From: Methanobacteriaceae archaeon
GTDB taxonomy: Archaea > Methanobacteriota > Methanobacteria > Methanobacteriales > Methanobacteriaceae
DNA: 64,000 bases
NCBI GenBank assembly: GCA_013403005.1
Contig: JACBOA010000015.1
Location: 90,149-154,148, forward strand
Direction of reading: 5' to 3'
Below are positions 17,307 through 26,094 of this stretch, piece by piece (the first letter of the stretch is position 1; every line of letters starts with the position of its first letter). The position numbers and the translations under genes were made by a program. A model generated the notes under the pieces. The model saw only the letters and a program-made list of their open reading frames with translations, searched no databases and was not told the origin of the DNA.

Positions 17307-18664
17307 GGCTCTGTCAAAAACTTGGGGGATTTCAAAAAATCATGAAATGACCAATACAATTTCTTATCCCCGTTCAAACATACTATTTTCTGAAATAAAA
17401 ACCTAAAAACTTTTATAATAAGTGGAGCATAGTATTTTGTATGGTAAAAACAAAAAAACTTGCTCCAATTGATAGTTTGTTTGATCAGGGTTATAAACTT
17501 TCCTATTTTTGTGAAGATTTGTCCAAATTTGTTGAAAACCAATTAAAATCAAATAAAACAAACCATAAAGTATTCAAAACATTAAAAACATGGTATAAAA
17601 AAGATAAACTCCATATTGAGATGTTAAATCCAACCTGTCCTGATTGTTTCAGCAAATTCGTGAACAAAAACGGGTTTAAAGAAAGAATACTTATATTTTA
17701 CTATAAAGGCGTTGTTAAAACAGAAATTCAAGCTTATAAATGCAACAAATGTGGTAAAAAATTTACTACTGATATCTCTGAAATTGTTGAGGATAATAGT
17801 AATTTCACACACGAATTTAAGGACAAATGTATTGAATTAGTCGGTTTATTCATTGGATCAGTGCGTAATATCGCTTATTTAGTTCAAAAAGAAACAGGAG
17901 TCCGTGTTTCACCACAAACTATTGAAAACTGGATACTCGAATACGAAAACAATAAAGAAGACTCTGAAAGCTGTTATTCTGGATATTACATTTTTGATGT
18001 TGAGTGGATTAAAATTAACGGTATTTGGAACTACAGATTCACTTTATTCGACAGTAAACAGAATATTATAGTTGCTGATGAAATATACTCTAAAGAGAAT
18101 TCTAAGAACATAAAAGAGTTTCTAGAGCAAAATACAATGAATAATAAAACAATTGCCATAACTACGGATCTAGATGCAAAATATAAACCTATTATTGAAG
18201 AATTAGGGTTTAAACATCAATGGTGCTATTTTCACGCACTAAAAGTTTTTAAAAAAATCATAACGGAGTATATTAAAGAAAATGAACTCACAGATGATGA
18301 AATTGATAAAATACGAAAAGAAAAACTAGAATTGTTCAGTTTATTTGACTTTAAATCATTTGAAAGTGCTAGAAATGGATTTAAAAAGATATTAAACAAA
18401 ATTAAAGATTATTCGAAGGTTATTCAATCAATTATCTATGATTATTTTATGCCGTACTTTAAGACCTTGTTTGCTTTCTTGGAAGATGGAAATATTGAGC
18501 GAACTACAAGTATTTTGGAAAATGTATTTCAAAAAACCTTTCCTAAAAGTGTTAAGCGTTTAATGAAGATTAAAAAGGGAGTAATGTCACGTATAAACAT
18601 TAGAATTGATATTTGGAACCAAAGAAAAGTTTTTGATGGTTATCCCCCAAGTTTTTGACAGTCC
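17307..18664 (+). mobile_element. Complete insertion sequence, 1358 bp
   Basis: The left end at 17307-17330 (GGCTCTGTCAAAAACTTGGG and four more bases) and the right end at 18642-18664 are inverted copies over about 22 positions, with one gap and one mismatch near the tips. A 9-bp direct repeat flanks them. One intact transposase gene fills most of the interior, and its stop codon falls inside the right inverted repeat. The body is visibly more AT-rich than the neighbours. I cannot assign a family with certainty; archaeal ISM1-like or ISNCY elements are possibilities. It landed between the PNPOx-like gene and tRNA-Cys and disrupts no recognisable gene. Confidence 0.9.
17441..18658 (+). CDS. 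DDE transposase of the insertion sequence
   Basis: The 405-residue protein has an N-terminal zinc ribbon with C66/C69 (CPDC) and C101/C104 (CNKC), as in IS elements that begin with a CxxC...CxxC DNA-binding region. A helical middle region follows, then an RNase H-like core. Likely catalytic acids are D186 in IFDVEW, D243 or D245 in TTDLDAKY, and E360 in SILENVF. WCYFHALK near residue 261 is common in MULE-like transposases. The C-terminus is basic. The frame is uninterrupted and ends in the right terminal repeat, so the element may be active. Confidence 0.9.
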   Translation: MVKTKKLAPIDSLFDQGYKLSYFCEDLSKFVENQLKSNKTNHKVFKTLKTWYKKDKLHIEMLNPTCPDCFSKFVNKNGFKERILIFYYKGVVKTEIQAYKCNKCGKKFTTDISEIVEDNSNFTHEFKDKCIELVGLFIGSVRNIAYLVQKETGVRVSPQTIENWILEYENNKEDSESCYSGYYIFDVEWIKINGIWNYRFTLFDSKQNIIVADEIYSKENSKNIKEFLEQNTMNNKTIAITTDLDAKYKPIIEELGFKHQWCYFHALKVFKKIITEYIKENELTDDEIDKIRKEKLELFSLFDFKSFESARNGFKKILNKIKDYSKVIQSIIYDYFMPYFKTLFAFLEDGNIERTTSILENVFQKTFPKSVKRLMKIKKGVMSRINIRIDIWNQRKVFDGYPPSF

Positions 18665-18673
18665 CTAGATCTC
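18665..18673. repeat. Target-site duplication, right copy
   Basis: CTAGATCTC, identical to 17298-17306, immediately follows the right inverted repeat. Confidence 0.85.
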
Positions 18674-18791
18674 TATCAAAATATTTACATATGAAAATTG
18701 TTCAACATACATACAACTTAATAGTATTTTAACTCATAATTTAGGGTATTAAGTCCAGGAAGTTTAAAAAAAAAACACAAGATGATAATAT

Positions 18792-18862
18792 GCCGAGATG
18801 ACCGAGAGGCTAGGTACGTGGCTGCAGACCACGCTACTCGGGTTCAAATCCCGATCTCGGCT
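18792..18862 (+). tRNA. tRNA-Cys (anticodon GCA)
   Basis: A full cloverleaf can be drawn. The acceptor stem pairs GCCGAGA with TCTCGGC, the anticodon stem pairs CGTGG with CCACG around the loop CTGCAGA, and the T arm is TCGGG-TTCAAAT-CCCGA. The anticodon reads GCA. The discriminator is T at 18862, which is the identity base for CysRS and SepRS. CCA is not encoded. It lies 148 bases upstream of cysS on the same strand, just downstream of the insertion sequence. Confidence 0.95.
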
Positions 18863-19010
18863 TCTATTAACCCTATTAAATATAATCAACTTTTATCCAC
18901 TTAAATGATCCACTTACCTTTATCAAGTCTATTAACTGATCTAAATCTAAATATACTGATATTCTATTTACTTAAATCATACTAATCAATCTTTAAAATC
19001 ATGTGATTAA

Positions 19011-20396
19011 ATGATAAAAGTTTATAATACATTATCTCGCCAAAAAGAACCCCTAAAACCCCTCAAGGGAAACCGGGTGAAACTTTTCGTCTGCGGACCA
19101 ACAGTCTATGATAATTCCCATATAGGACACGCCCGAACCTATATCTCTTTTGATGTTATAGTCCGTTACCTTAAATATCGCGGTTTTAGTGTATTCTACC
19201 TTCAGAACATCACTGATATTGATGATAAAATAATTAAAAGGGCTGCTGAAACTAAAAAGGACCCTTTGCTTCTTGCCAGGGAATTTGAAGCAGAATATCT
19301 TAGGGATATGAAGGCCCTGGGAGTGGATAATGTCAATCTATTTGCCAGGGCAACAGAACATCTGCCTGAGATTATAGCACAAATTGAAGCCCTCCTGGAT
19401 AAGGGATTCGCCTATGAAAGTGAAAATGGGGTTTACTTTGATGTATCTAAATTTGCGGATTTTGGTAAGTTATCCCATCGCAAAATAGAAGATCTGAAAG
19501 TGCACCGTATAACCCCTGACCGTGCTAAAAAAAATCCAGAAGACTTTGCACTGTGGAAGAAAAAGGATGAAGAACCCTCCTGGGATTCACCCTGGGGTGC
19601 AGGACGCCCTGGATGGCATATTGAAGACACAGCTATCACTGAGGAGTATTTCGGACCTCAATATGACATACACGGTGGTGGATTGGACCTGATATTTCCC
19701 CACCACGAGGCAGAAATTGCCCAAATGGAATCTGCATCCGGCCAAAAACCCATGGTGCGCTACTGGATGCACACCGGTTTTCTGAATGTCAAAGGAGAAA
19801 AGATGTCCAAATCCCTGGGAAACTTCATCACTATCAAAGAACTCCTGGAAGAATACCCTCCTGAGGTTTTCCGCTTCTTTGTTCTGTCCACTCATTACCG
19901 CAGCCCAATAGACTTCAGCCATGAAATATTAGAACAATCCCAGAACAGTCTAAAAAGATTATATAAATTCTATTACAACATAAACGAACTCCTAGATGAG
20001 GATCATCCTGAAAATGGAGAAAATGATAAAATTCAAGGTAATTTATTGAAGCAAACTCGGATTAATTTTCTGGAAGCCATGGATAATGATTTCAACACCC
20101 CCTATGCACTTTCAATTCTCTTTAACTTCATACGAGACACCAACAGGACCCTGAATAATGATTTAATTTCCAAAAGATCACTCCAAAATATAAAATTTTT
20201 CTTAACAGAAATAGGTGAAATATTTGGTTTCAATTTCGCATCCGACTGTGCCGTACAAGATGAAGGAATTTCAGGAGAACTGATTAACATCATAACTGAT
20301 GTAAGGCAAAAACTTCGAGAGAGGAAGGATTGGGAACTTTCAGATGAAATTCGGAGCAAGTTAAGTGATCTGGATATAAATTTAGAAGATAAATAA
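19011..20396 (+). CDS. cysS: Cysteinyl-tRNA synthetase
   Basis: This 461-residue class I synthetase attaches cysteine to tRNA-Cys. The HIGH motif is at residues 37-40 (NSHIGHART) and KMSKS at 264-268. C28 in FVCGPTVYD and the HHE cluster at 231-233 match the zinc site, but the third ligand, usually Cys in GWHIECS, is D206 here (GWHIEDT). The length is normal, with a complete anticodon-binding C-terminus. GTGAT sits just before ATG 19011. tRNA-Cys lies directly upstream. Several methanogens lack CysRS and use SepRS/SepCysS instead, so its presence is informative. Confidence 0.95.
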   Translation: MIKVYNTLSRQKEPLKPLKGNRVKLFVCGPTVYDNSHIGHARTYISFDVIVRYLKYRGFSVFYLQNITDIDDKIIKRAAETKKDPLLLAREFEAEYLRDMKALGVDNVNLFARATEHLPEIIAQIEALLDKGFAYESENGVYFDVSKFADFGKLSHRKIEDLKVHRITPDRAKKNPEDFALWKKKDEEPSWDSPWGAGRPGWHIEDTAITEEYFGPQYDIHGGGLDLIFPHHEAEIAQMESASGQKPMVRYWMHTGFLNVKGEKMSKSLGNFITIKELLEEYPPEVFRFFVLSTHYRSPIDFSHEILEQSQNSLKRLYKFYYNINELLDEDHPENGENDKIQGNLLKQTRINFLEAMDNDFNTPYALSILFNFIRDTNRTLNNDLISKRSLQNIKFFLTEIGEIFGFNFASDCAVQDEGISGELINIITDVRQKLRERKDWELSDEIRSKLSDLDINLEDK

Positions 20397-21055
20397 AGAA
20401 TAAGGATAAAGAATAAGGACTTGAATATTAAAATATAACTTAAAAAAATTTGGTGTTTCTTTTAATGAACAATTGATTTGACTTCAAATAAGATCTCCTT
20501 GTAAAATAGGGGGTGGTATGTAATTCCCACGCAAAATCAGGACCTGCTAAAGAACTAATGATAAATAACCAATAAGTGTAGGTCTTAAACAATAAATATG
20601 GATCTTTAACAAAAGATGATATAATTATATGGTCATATATGGTCATATCCAAACTGCAGTTTCCAGCACATAATTGAAAAGAGAGGAAAAGGCTTGAAAT
20701 TTAATGAGAAAACCCCAAATAATTCATCAAAAATTAAGCACAATGCCTTGCTAACCTTAACCCTTCCGGAGAGATAAATACCCTATAACTGTGAAATATG
20801 GGCAAAAAATAAATACTCATAAAATAATATTAATTAAAATTACATCAGGAAATAAGATAAATTCACTCTGGATTTTCATGCCTGCATTGATGCCTAATGA
20901 GATTACTAAATCTTACCAATAATCTATTACTTGTTCAAGCTTGACTTATTAAAGTTTTTTAAATGATCTAGAAAGGTTCAGTTTAAGCAATTTAATTTAC
21001 TCTTATAACTTAATAACTCTTATATATTCTGAATAAATTATTTTTCAGGTAGAAC
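20397..21055. other. Long intergenic region with a 10-bp tandem repeat
   Basis: These 659 bases between cysS and asnB contain no convincing gene; a 70-codon minus-strand frame (20440-20652) has no family features or ribosome binding site. ATATGGTCAT is repeated in tandem at 20627-20636 and 20637-20646. The last 60 bases are AT-rich and contain TTATATATT-like sequence suited to the asnB promoter. Confidence 0.5.
20627..20646. repeat. Two tandem copies of ATATGGTCAT
   Basis: Two exact 10-bp copies, one helical turn apart, are followed by a partial third (AT). The spacing is suited to a dimeric regulator, but chance in AT-rich DNA is possible. Confidence 0.5.
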
Positions 21056-22603
21056 ATGTGCGGGATAGCGGCTATTATCGGGGAAAATGCTCATCTTAAA
21101 TTGTATGACATGCTCCACACCCTTCAACATAGAGGACCTGATGGTACAGGTGCCTGGGTAGATGGGAACCTTGTCTATGGAGACCTGTCTGAAATAGATA
21201 TACCTCCAGGTTTTAGAGCAATAGGGCACAACTTACTGTCAATTGTGGGTGATCAAGAAAAACAACCACTGATAAGTGGTAATATAATCTTAACTTGTAA
21301 TGGTGAGATATACAACTATCATGAACTCAGATTTGAACTTGAAAAGGATTTTGATTACGATTTTATAACAAAAAGCGACTCGGAAGTAATTTCAGCTCTT
21401 ATTAATATATATTATGATGGTAAATTATCAGATTGCATTCCTCCAGTATTAGAACGTCTTGATGGAGATTATGCCTTTGTTGCCTATGATGGTAAAGACC
21501 TGGTGGCTGTCAGGGATCCGGTAGGTGTAAAACCCATTTACTATGGTTCAAATGATCATTATTTGGGATTAGCATCTGAAAGGAAAGCCCTGCAGAAAGT
21601 GGGGATAAATGACACACATAGTTTACCACCAAACTATATGCTGCATAATCAGGAGTTAGTATCTTTACCTGAAAGGTTTTCCTGGAAAGATGGACTTTCT
21701 AACAGTCAATTATTTCATCAATCACACCAAAAATCCCAGGATGAAATTAAAAAGTCTACGGATACCTATGGTAAATATCCTGGTAAAAATTATTTAAAAA
21801 AGATTTTAAGAAATATGCTCATTAAATCTGTTGAAAAAAGAGTGAGGGGATTGGAAAATATTGGGATACTTTTCTCTGGAGGGGTTGATAGCACCATTCT
21901 TGCTGTGTTGTGTGCTGATCTGGGAGTCCATGCTGAGCTTTATGCTGTGGGAAGTGAAGGTTCTTCTGACCTTAAATTTGCAGAAAAAATAGCTGAACAC
22001 ATGCACTTGCCCATCCACATCACTAAGGTTGATGAAAAGATGGTGAGAGAATACACTCCCCTTGTATTAAATGCCATAGAAGAGTGGAACTTGATGAAAT
22101 TAGGGGTGGGGATGACTGCATATCTGGCAGCAGCCATGGCAAATGAGGATGGTTTTCGGGTGATGCTCTCGGGCCAGGGTGCAGATGAACTCTTCGCTGG
22201 TTACCACCGCTATCTTAATTTTTACCATGAAAAAGGAGAAGAAGCCCAGGAAGACCTTAAGGGTGATGTTGAAAATCTTTACCATGTTAATCTGGAGCGT
22301 GATGATAAAGTAACCATGGCCCGAAGTGTAGAACTAAGGGTTCCCTATCTGGATTTGGATATTATAAATTTAGCCATGCTGATACCTATGAAATACAAGA
22401 TCTGTGGCCAGGGTGATGCTCTTCGCAAACGCATTTTACGAGAAGTAGCCCTTGATCTTGGGGTGCCCAATGAAGTTGTTAAAAGACCAAAAAAGGCTGC
22501 TCAATATGGTTCCGGCATTGATAAAATACTTAGAAAAAAGATCATCAAGGATCATCATTACATGGACCAGCTGAAAAAATCCTTTAAATTTATAGACATT
22601 TAA
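21056..22603 (+). CDS. asnB: Asparagine synthase (glutamine-hydrolysing)
   Basis: The 515-residue protein starts MCGIAAIIG, so C2 becomes the N-terminal nucleophile of the class II glutaminase domain (to about residue 200, with LQHRGPDG). The synthetase domain follows with the PP-loop LFSGGVDSTI near residue 275. It makes asparagine from aspartate, glutamine and ATP. The order asnB - gatC-like - ACT - hom - apgM is as I remember it in Methanothermobacter. Several asnB paralogues in archaea act on other carboxylates, so free-asparagine synthesis is inferred. Confidence 0.92.
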   Translation: MCGIAAIIGENAHLKLYDMLHTLQHRGPDGTGAWVDGNLVYGDLSEIDIPPGFRAIGHNLLSIVGDQEKQPLISGNIILTCNGEIYNYHELRFELEKDFDYDFITKSDSEVISALINIYYDGKLSDCIPPVLERLDGDYAFVAYDGKDLVAVRDPVGVKPIYYGSNDHYLGLASERKALQKVGINDTHSLPPNYMLHNQELVSLPERFSWKDGLSNSQLFHQSHQKSQDEIKKSTDTYGKYPGKNYLKKILRNMLIKSVEKRVRGLENIGILFSGGVDSTILAVLCADLGVHAELYAVGSEGSSDLKFAEKIAEHMHLPIHITKVDEKMVREYTPLVLNAIEEWNLMKLGVGMTAYLAAAMANEDGFRVMLSGQGADELFAGYHRYLNFYHEKGEEAQEDLKGDVENLYHVNLERDDKVTMARSVELRVPYLDLDIINLAMLIPMKYKICGQGDALRKRILREVALDLGVPNEVVKRPKKAAQYGSGIDKILRKKIIKDHHYMDQLKKSFKFIDI

Positions 22604-22766
22604 ATTTATAAAAATTAAACTAAAGATGGTTTATAACTCTCGTTGAATATAATATAATTTTAAATAGCATTTTTCAATAGCGATTAAATAACGATGAAAA
22701 AATAGTTGGGAAAAAAATTAATCAAAAAATTTAATTGTATCTATTTGCATCTGGGAGTGAACTAAG

Positions 22767-22982
22767 TTGAAGATCGAAAAAGAGGCAGAGAAAATATTAC
22801 AAAGTTTTTCTGAGGCATTGAAAGACATACCTGATTTGGAAGAAACCCATTACATGGTGGACAACGTTAACCTCTCACGTGAAGACTGTGCTAAGCAAAA
22901 GGATTCTGAGAAAATCATGAGAAACACCCGTGTGGATGAGGATGGGAATCTTATTGTAGAGAAAGGAAAGTGGGTAAAATGA
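22767..22982 (+). CDS. Small GatC-like protein (Asp/Glu-tRNA amidotransferase subunit C family)
   Basis: The 71-residue hydrophilic protein has an N-terminal helix, then NVNLSREDCAKQKDS, then a C-terminal strand IVEKGKWVK. This matches the general shape of GatC (helix, LRED-like motif, extended C-terminal tail) and I recall a gatC-like annotation at the equivalent place in Methanothermobacter. TTG 22767 is preceded by GGGAGTGA at 22753-22760. Its stop overlaps the ATG of the ACT gene. Linkage to asnB is of interest, since both concern amide formation. The call rests on weak similarity. Confidence 0.5.
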   Translation: MKIEKEAEKILQSFSEALKDIPDLEETHYMVDNVNLSREDCAKQKDSEKIMRNTRVDEDGNLIVEKGKWVK

Positions 22983-23467
22983 GATTAAATTTAGTACTGG
23001 ATTTGCCAGACGTTCCAGGACAATTAATGGAAGCATTAGAACCCATGGGAAGATTAGGAGCCAACATAGTTGCGGTTATCCACCAGAGAGATTTTAAAAC
23101 AGAACGTGGAACTGTTCCAGTTCAGATAACCATTGAGGGTGATAAGGAAACCCTGGATAAGGTAATGGATGCATTGGAATCTAAGGATATCCAGATACTG
23201 GAAGTAGACAATGTCCTGCGTAAGGAACAGATCAGCACCATCCTGGTGGGAGATATTATAGAAGAAGATATGCAGAACACCATGGCCTATTTAAACCAGT
23301 TAGAAGGAGTCAGAGTGGCTGATCTCGACCTTAAAATGTCTGATAACCCTAAAAACTCAGCCACTAAAATGGTTATGGAAGCAGATTTTGGACTCAAAAA
23401 TGAAGTCCTTAAAAAGGTTAAAGAATTAGGTGCCAAGAAAGGTTTCCTGGTTATTAATGAAATCTAA
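22979..23467 (+). CDS. ACT-domain regulatory protein
   Basis: The 162-residue protein starts with an ACT domain (LVLDLPDVPGQLMEALEPMGRLG, read in parts, residues 4-26) that binds amino acids. A second alpha/beta unit fills residues 75-162. I chose ATG 22979, which overlaps the previous stop (ATGA); a GTG at 22970 is an alternative. It is followed after 35 bases by homoserine dehydrogenase, whose own sequence lacks a C-terminal ACT domain. It therefore may act as a separate feedback-regulatory subunit for threonine or methionine synthesis. Confidence 0.8.
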   Translation: MRLNLVLDLPDVPGQLMEALEPMGRLGANIVAVIHQRDFKTERGTVPVQITIEGDKETLDKVMDALESKDIQILEVDNVLRKEQISTILVGDIIEEDMQNTMAYLNQLEGVRVADLDLKMSDNPKNSATKMVMEADFGLKNEVLKKVKELGAKKGFLVINEI

Positions 23468-23502
23468 GCCATTTTTTGGTCTTTTGGTAAAAGGTGAAAT
23501 TA

Positions 23503-24516
23503 ATGAAAATTATTATTTTAGGTTTCGGAGCAGTGGGTCGTGGTGTTGCCCGTGTAATATCCATGAAAAAAGAATACTTGAAGAGCAGATATGACCTTGA
23601 TCTTGAAATTGTAGCAGTAACTGATAGTTCAGGGGCATCCATAAACCCAGAAGGCTTGGATGAAGAATTACTTCTCCAAATCAAGGAGGAAAAAGGTGAA
23701 ATTTCCCTTTATCCCCATTATGGTGCTCCTGGTATGGAAAGTCTGCAGGTTCTGGATGAGGTAGATTATGATTGTCTGGTGGAAGTTACACCCACTGATA
23801 TTGATGATGGTGAACCCGGCCACAGCCATATTATAAAAGCCATGCAAGATGGTAAAGATGTGGTAACATCCAATAAAGGTCCGCTAGCATTATCCTTCCA
23901 GGAACTGGCAGAATGCGCCCATTCCAATGGTGTGGAATTCAAATTTGAAGCGTCTGTGGGGGGTGCCATGCCCATAATAAACTTCGCCCATGAAACCCTG
24001 GCAGGATGCAACATTGAATCAATATATGGAATATTAAATGGAACAACCAATTATATCCTTTCACGGATGGCTAATGAGGGTTCATCTTATGAACAAACCC
24101 TTAAAGAAGCTCAGGAAATGGGAATCGCTGAAACCAACCCTTATCAGGATGTAGAGGGTATTGATGCTGCCTGTAAAATCGTTATACTGGCTAACTCTAT
24201 ACTTAACCTACCAGTTACTCTTAAAGATGTTGAAGTGGAAGGTATATCCAGGATAACATCTGAATCAATTGCACTGGCTAAAAAGGAAGGTTTGCTCATT
24301 AAGCTCATTGGTGAAGCTTCTCCTGATTCTCTGGAAGTATCACCACGCCTGGTTCGCCAGGGATCTCCACTGGATGTGGAGGGAACATTAAACGTTGCCA
24401 CTGTGAAAACTGACCTGGCAGATGATGTAACTGTGGTTGGTAAAGGTGCTGGTTCCGTGGAAACAGCTTCTGCTATTTTAAGCGATATAATAAGTATCTG
24501 GAAAACTCGAAGATGA
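23503..24516 (+). CDS. hom: Homoserine dehydrogenase
   Basis: The 337-residue enzyme reduces aspartate semialdehyde to homoserine. It shows a Rossmann GFGAVGRGVAR near the N-terminus, TSNKGPLA near residue 125, and the family segment GILNGTTNYILSRM near residue 180, with catalytic-region NPYQDVEGIDAACK near residue 212. There is no C-terminal ACT extension, consistent with the separate ACT protein just upstream. I chose ATG 23503 because GGTGA at 23493-23497 is well spaced; GTG 23494 lies inside that site. Confidence 0.93.
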   Translation: MKIIILGFGAVGRGVARVISMKKEYLKSRYDLDLEIVAVTDSSGASINPEGLDEELLLQIKEEKGEISLYPHYGAPGMESLQVLDEVDYDCLVEVTPTDIDDGEPGHSHIIKAMQDGKDVVTSNKGPLALSFQELAECAHSNGVEFKFEASVGGAMPIINFAHETLAGCNIESIYGILNGTTNYILSRMANEGSSYEQTLKEAQEMGIAETNPYQDVEGIDAACKIVILANSILNLPVTLKDVEVEGISRITSESIALAKKEGLLIKLIGEASPDSLEVSPRLVRQGSPLDVEGTLNVATVKTDLADDVTVVGKGAGSVETASAILSDIISIWKTRR

Positions 24517-24662
24517 AATGTTTAATAAAAGAAAATTGGTAATAAAAGATATAATAAAAGTTTAAAAAGATTATTTACCCATAAAATTAAATTTATTTAA
24601 ATTAGTCCCAGATATGAATTTACTTATGGATTTAGGCTTTTTATTAACATATTCATTGCATA

Positions 24663-24680
24663 CCAGATCTGATTATCTGG
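24663..24680. promoter_or_regulatory. Inverted repeat upstream of apgM
   Basis: CCAGAT and ATCTGG flank a 6-base spacer, 53 bases before the apgM start. It could be an operator or a small hairpin in the leader; there is no T-tract after it, so it is not an evident terminator. Confidence 0.35.
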
Positions 24681-24732
24681 GTTTAGACTTCAAACAGAAC
24701 TGTTATCAAATTTACTGGTTTGGGAGATATTA

Positions 24733-25959
24733 ATGAAGTACGTAGTGGTTATTGGGGATGGAATGACCGATGAACCCCTTAAAGAATTAGATGGTGAAAC
24801 ACCCCTAGAACGAGCTTACACTCCTAATATGGATTTTATAGCAAAAAATGGTTCATGTGGCCTTTTGAAAACAGTTCCACAGGGGATGGAACCTGGTTCC
24901 GATGTGGCCAACCTTTCCATAATGGGTTATGATCCTAAAAAATACTACACTGGTCGAGGCCCATTGGAAGCTGCCAGTATAGGTGCTCAACTTTCAGATA
25001 AGGATGTTGCATTTCGCTGTAACTTTATAACTGCAGAAGAGGGAAATCTAGCTGATTTTAATGCAGGACACATCAGCACTGCCGAGGCATCCCAACTAAT
25101 AGAATCCTTAAACCAAGCATTTTACTCTTATGGGAAATTTTATCTGGGAACCAGTTACCGACATTTATTCGTCTTTAAAGATAAAGACGCTGCTTCCCTT
25201 AAATCAACACCACCCCATGATGTGGTGGGAGAACCATTAAACCATCATCTCCTTAAACCATCAAAACACCCATTGTCAGTTAAGCTAAATGAATTAATGT
25301 ACAAATCTTCAGAGGTCCTGGCTGAACACCCTGTTAATCAGAAAAGATTAGATGAAAGTAAAAAGCCCGCTAACATGATCTGGTTATGGGGGCAGGGTAG
25401 GAAACCAGATATGACCCCTTTTGAAGATATTTACGGTCTTAAAGGTGCAACCATAACTGGTGTGGATCTTATTAAAGGAATTGGAACTTATCTGGGACTT
25501 ACCAACATCCGTGTTCCTGGTGCCACAGGCTACTTTGACACTGATTACTGTGGAAAAACCAAATACGCCCTGGAAGCCCTGAAAACCCATGATCTGATTT
25601 TCATACACGTGGAGGCTCCTGATGAAGCAGGACACGCTGGAGACGTTAAAGAGAAAATTCTGGCCATTGAACGCATCGACCGCCGAATACTTGGAAAACT
25701 TTTAGAAGAACTCCCCTCACTAGGTGATTATGCCATAGCAGTACTACCTGACCATCCCACACCCATTAATGTTAGGACCCATACCTCAGATCCCATCCCT
25801 TATGCAGTGTATTCTCCCCATTGTGAAGCTGATGAAACTGAAGGTTACAGTGAAGTAGCAGTTCTAAAAAGTTTTAAAAACAGTTCTAAAAAGTTAAGGG
25901 AAGGATACAAGTTTTTGAAATACTTCCTTGATTATCCAAACCACAGAAAGGCGTTATAA
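24733..25959 (+). CDS. apgM: 2,3-bisphosphoglycerate-independent phosphoglycerate mutase, archaeal type
   Basis: The 408-residue enzyme interconverts 3- and 2-phosphoglycerate in glycolysis and gluconeogenesis. Alkaline-phosphatase-superfamily metal motifs are visible: VVIGDGMTDEP at the N-terminus, GSDVANLSIMGYDP near residue 58, HVEAPDEAGHAGD near residue 297 and LPDHPTP near residue 338. GGGAGAT precedes the ATG at a good distance. It is oriented with hom but separated by 216 bases, with an inverted repeat in the gap. Confidence 0.94.
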   Translation: MKYVVVIGDGMTDEPLKELDGETPLERAYTPNMDFIAKNGSCGLLKTVPQGMEPGSDVANLSIMGYDPKKYYTGRGPLEAASIGAQLSDKDVAFRCNFITAEEGNLADFNAGHISTAEASQLIESLNQAFYSYGKFYLGTSYRHLFVFKDKDAASLKSTPPHDVVGEPLNHHLLKPSKHPLSVKLNELMYKSSEVLAEHPVNQKRLDESKKPANMIWLWGQGRKPDMTPFEDIYGLKGATITGVDLIKGIGTYLGLTNIRVPGATGYFDTDYCGKTKYALEALKTHDLIFIHVEAPDEAGHAGDVKEKILAIERIDRRILGKLLEELPSLGDYAIAVLPDHPTPINVRTHTSDPIPYAVYSPHCEADETEGYSEVAVLKSFKNSSKKLREGYKFLKYFLDYPNHRKAL

Positions 25960-26094
25960 TATTCAGAATTAAATGAGCAAGACATTAACTTAAGGCAGGA
26001 TAAAAGTTATTCATAAGACCATGGAAAACCTAAATCAATTAAAAAGGAAAACATAAAACAGATGAAATATTAAATTAATAAATTTTAGATCTCT

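Noticed and set aside
20440..20652. A 70-codon minus-strand frame in the long gap before asnB
   Set aside because: No ribosome binding site, no recognisable family features, and AT-rich surroundings.
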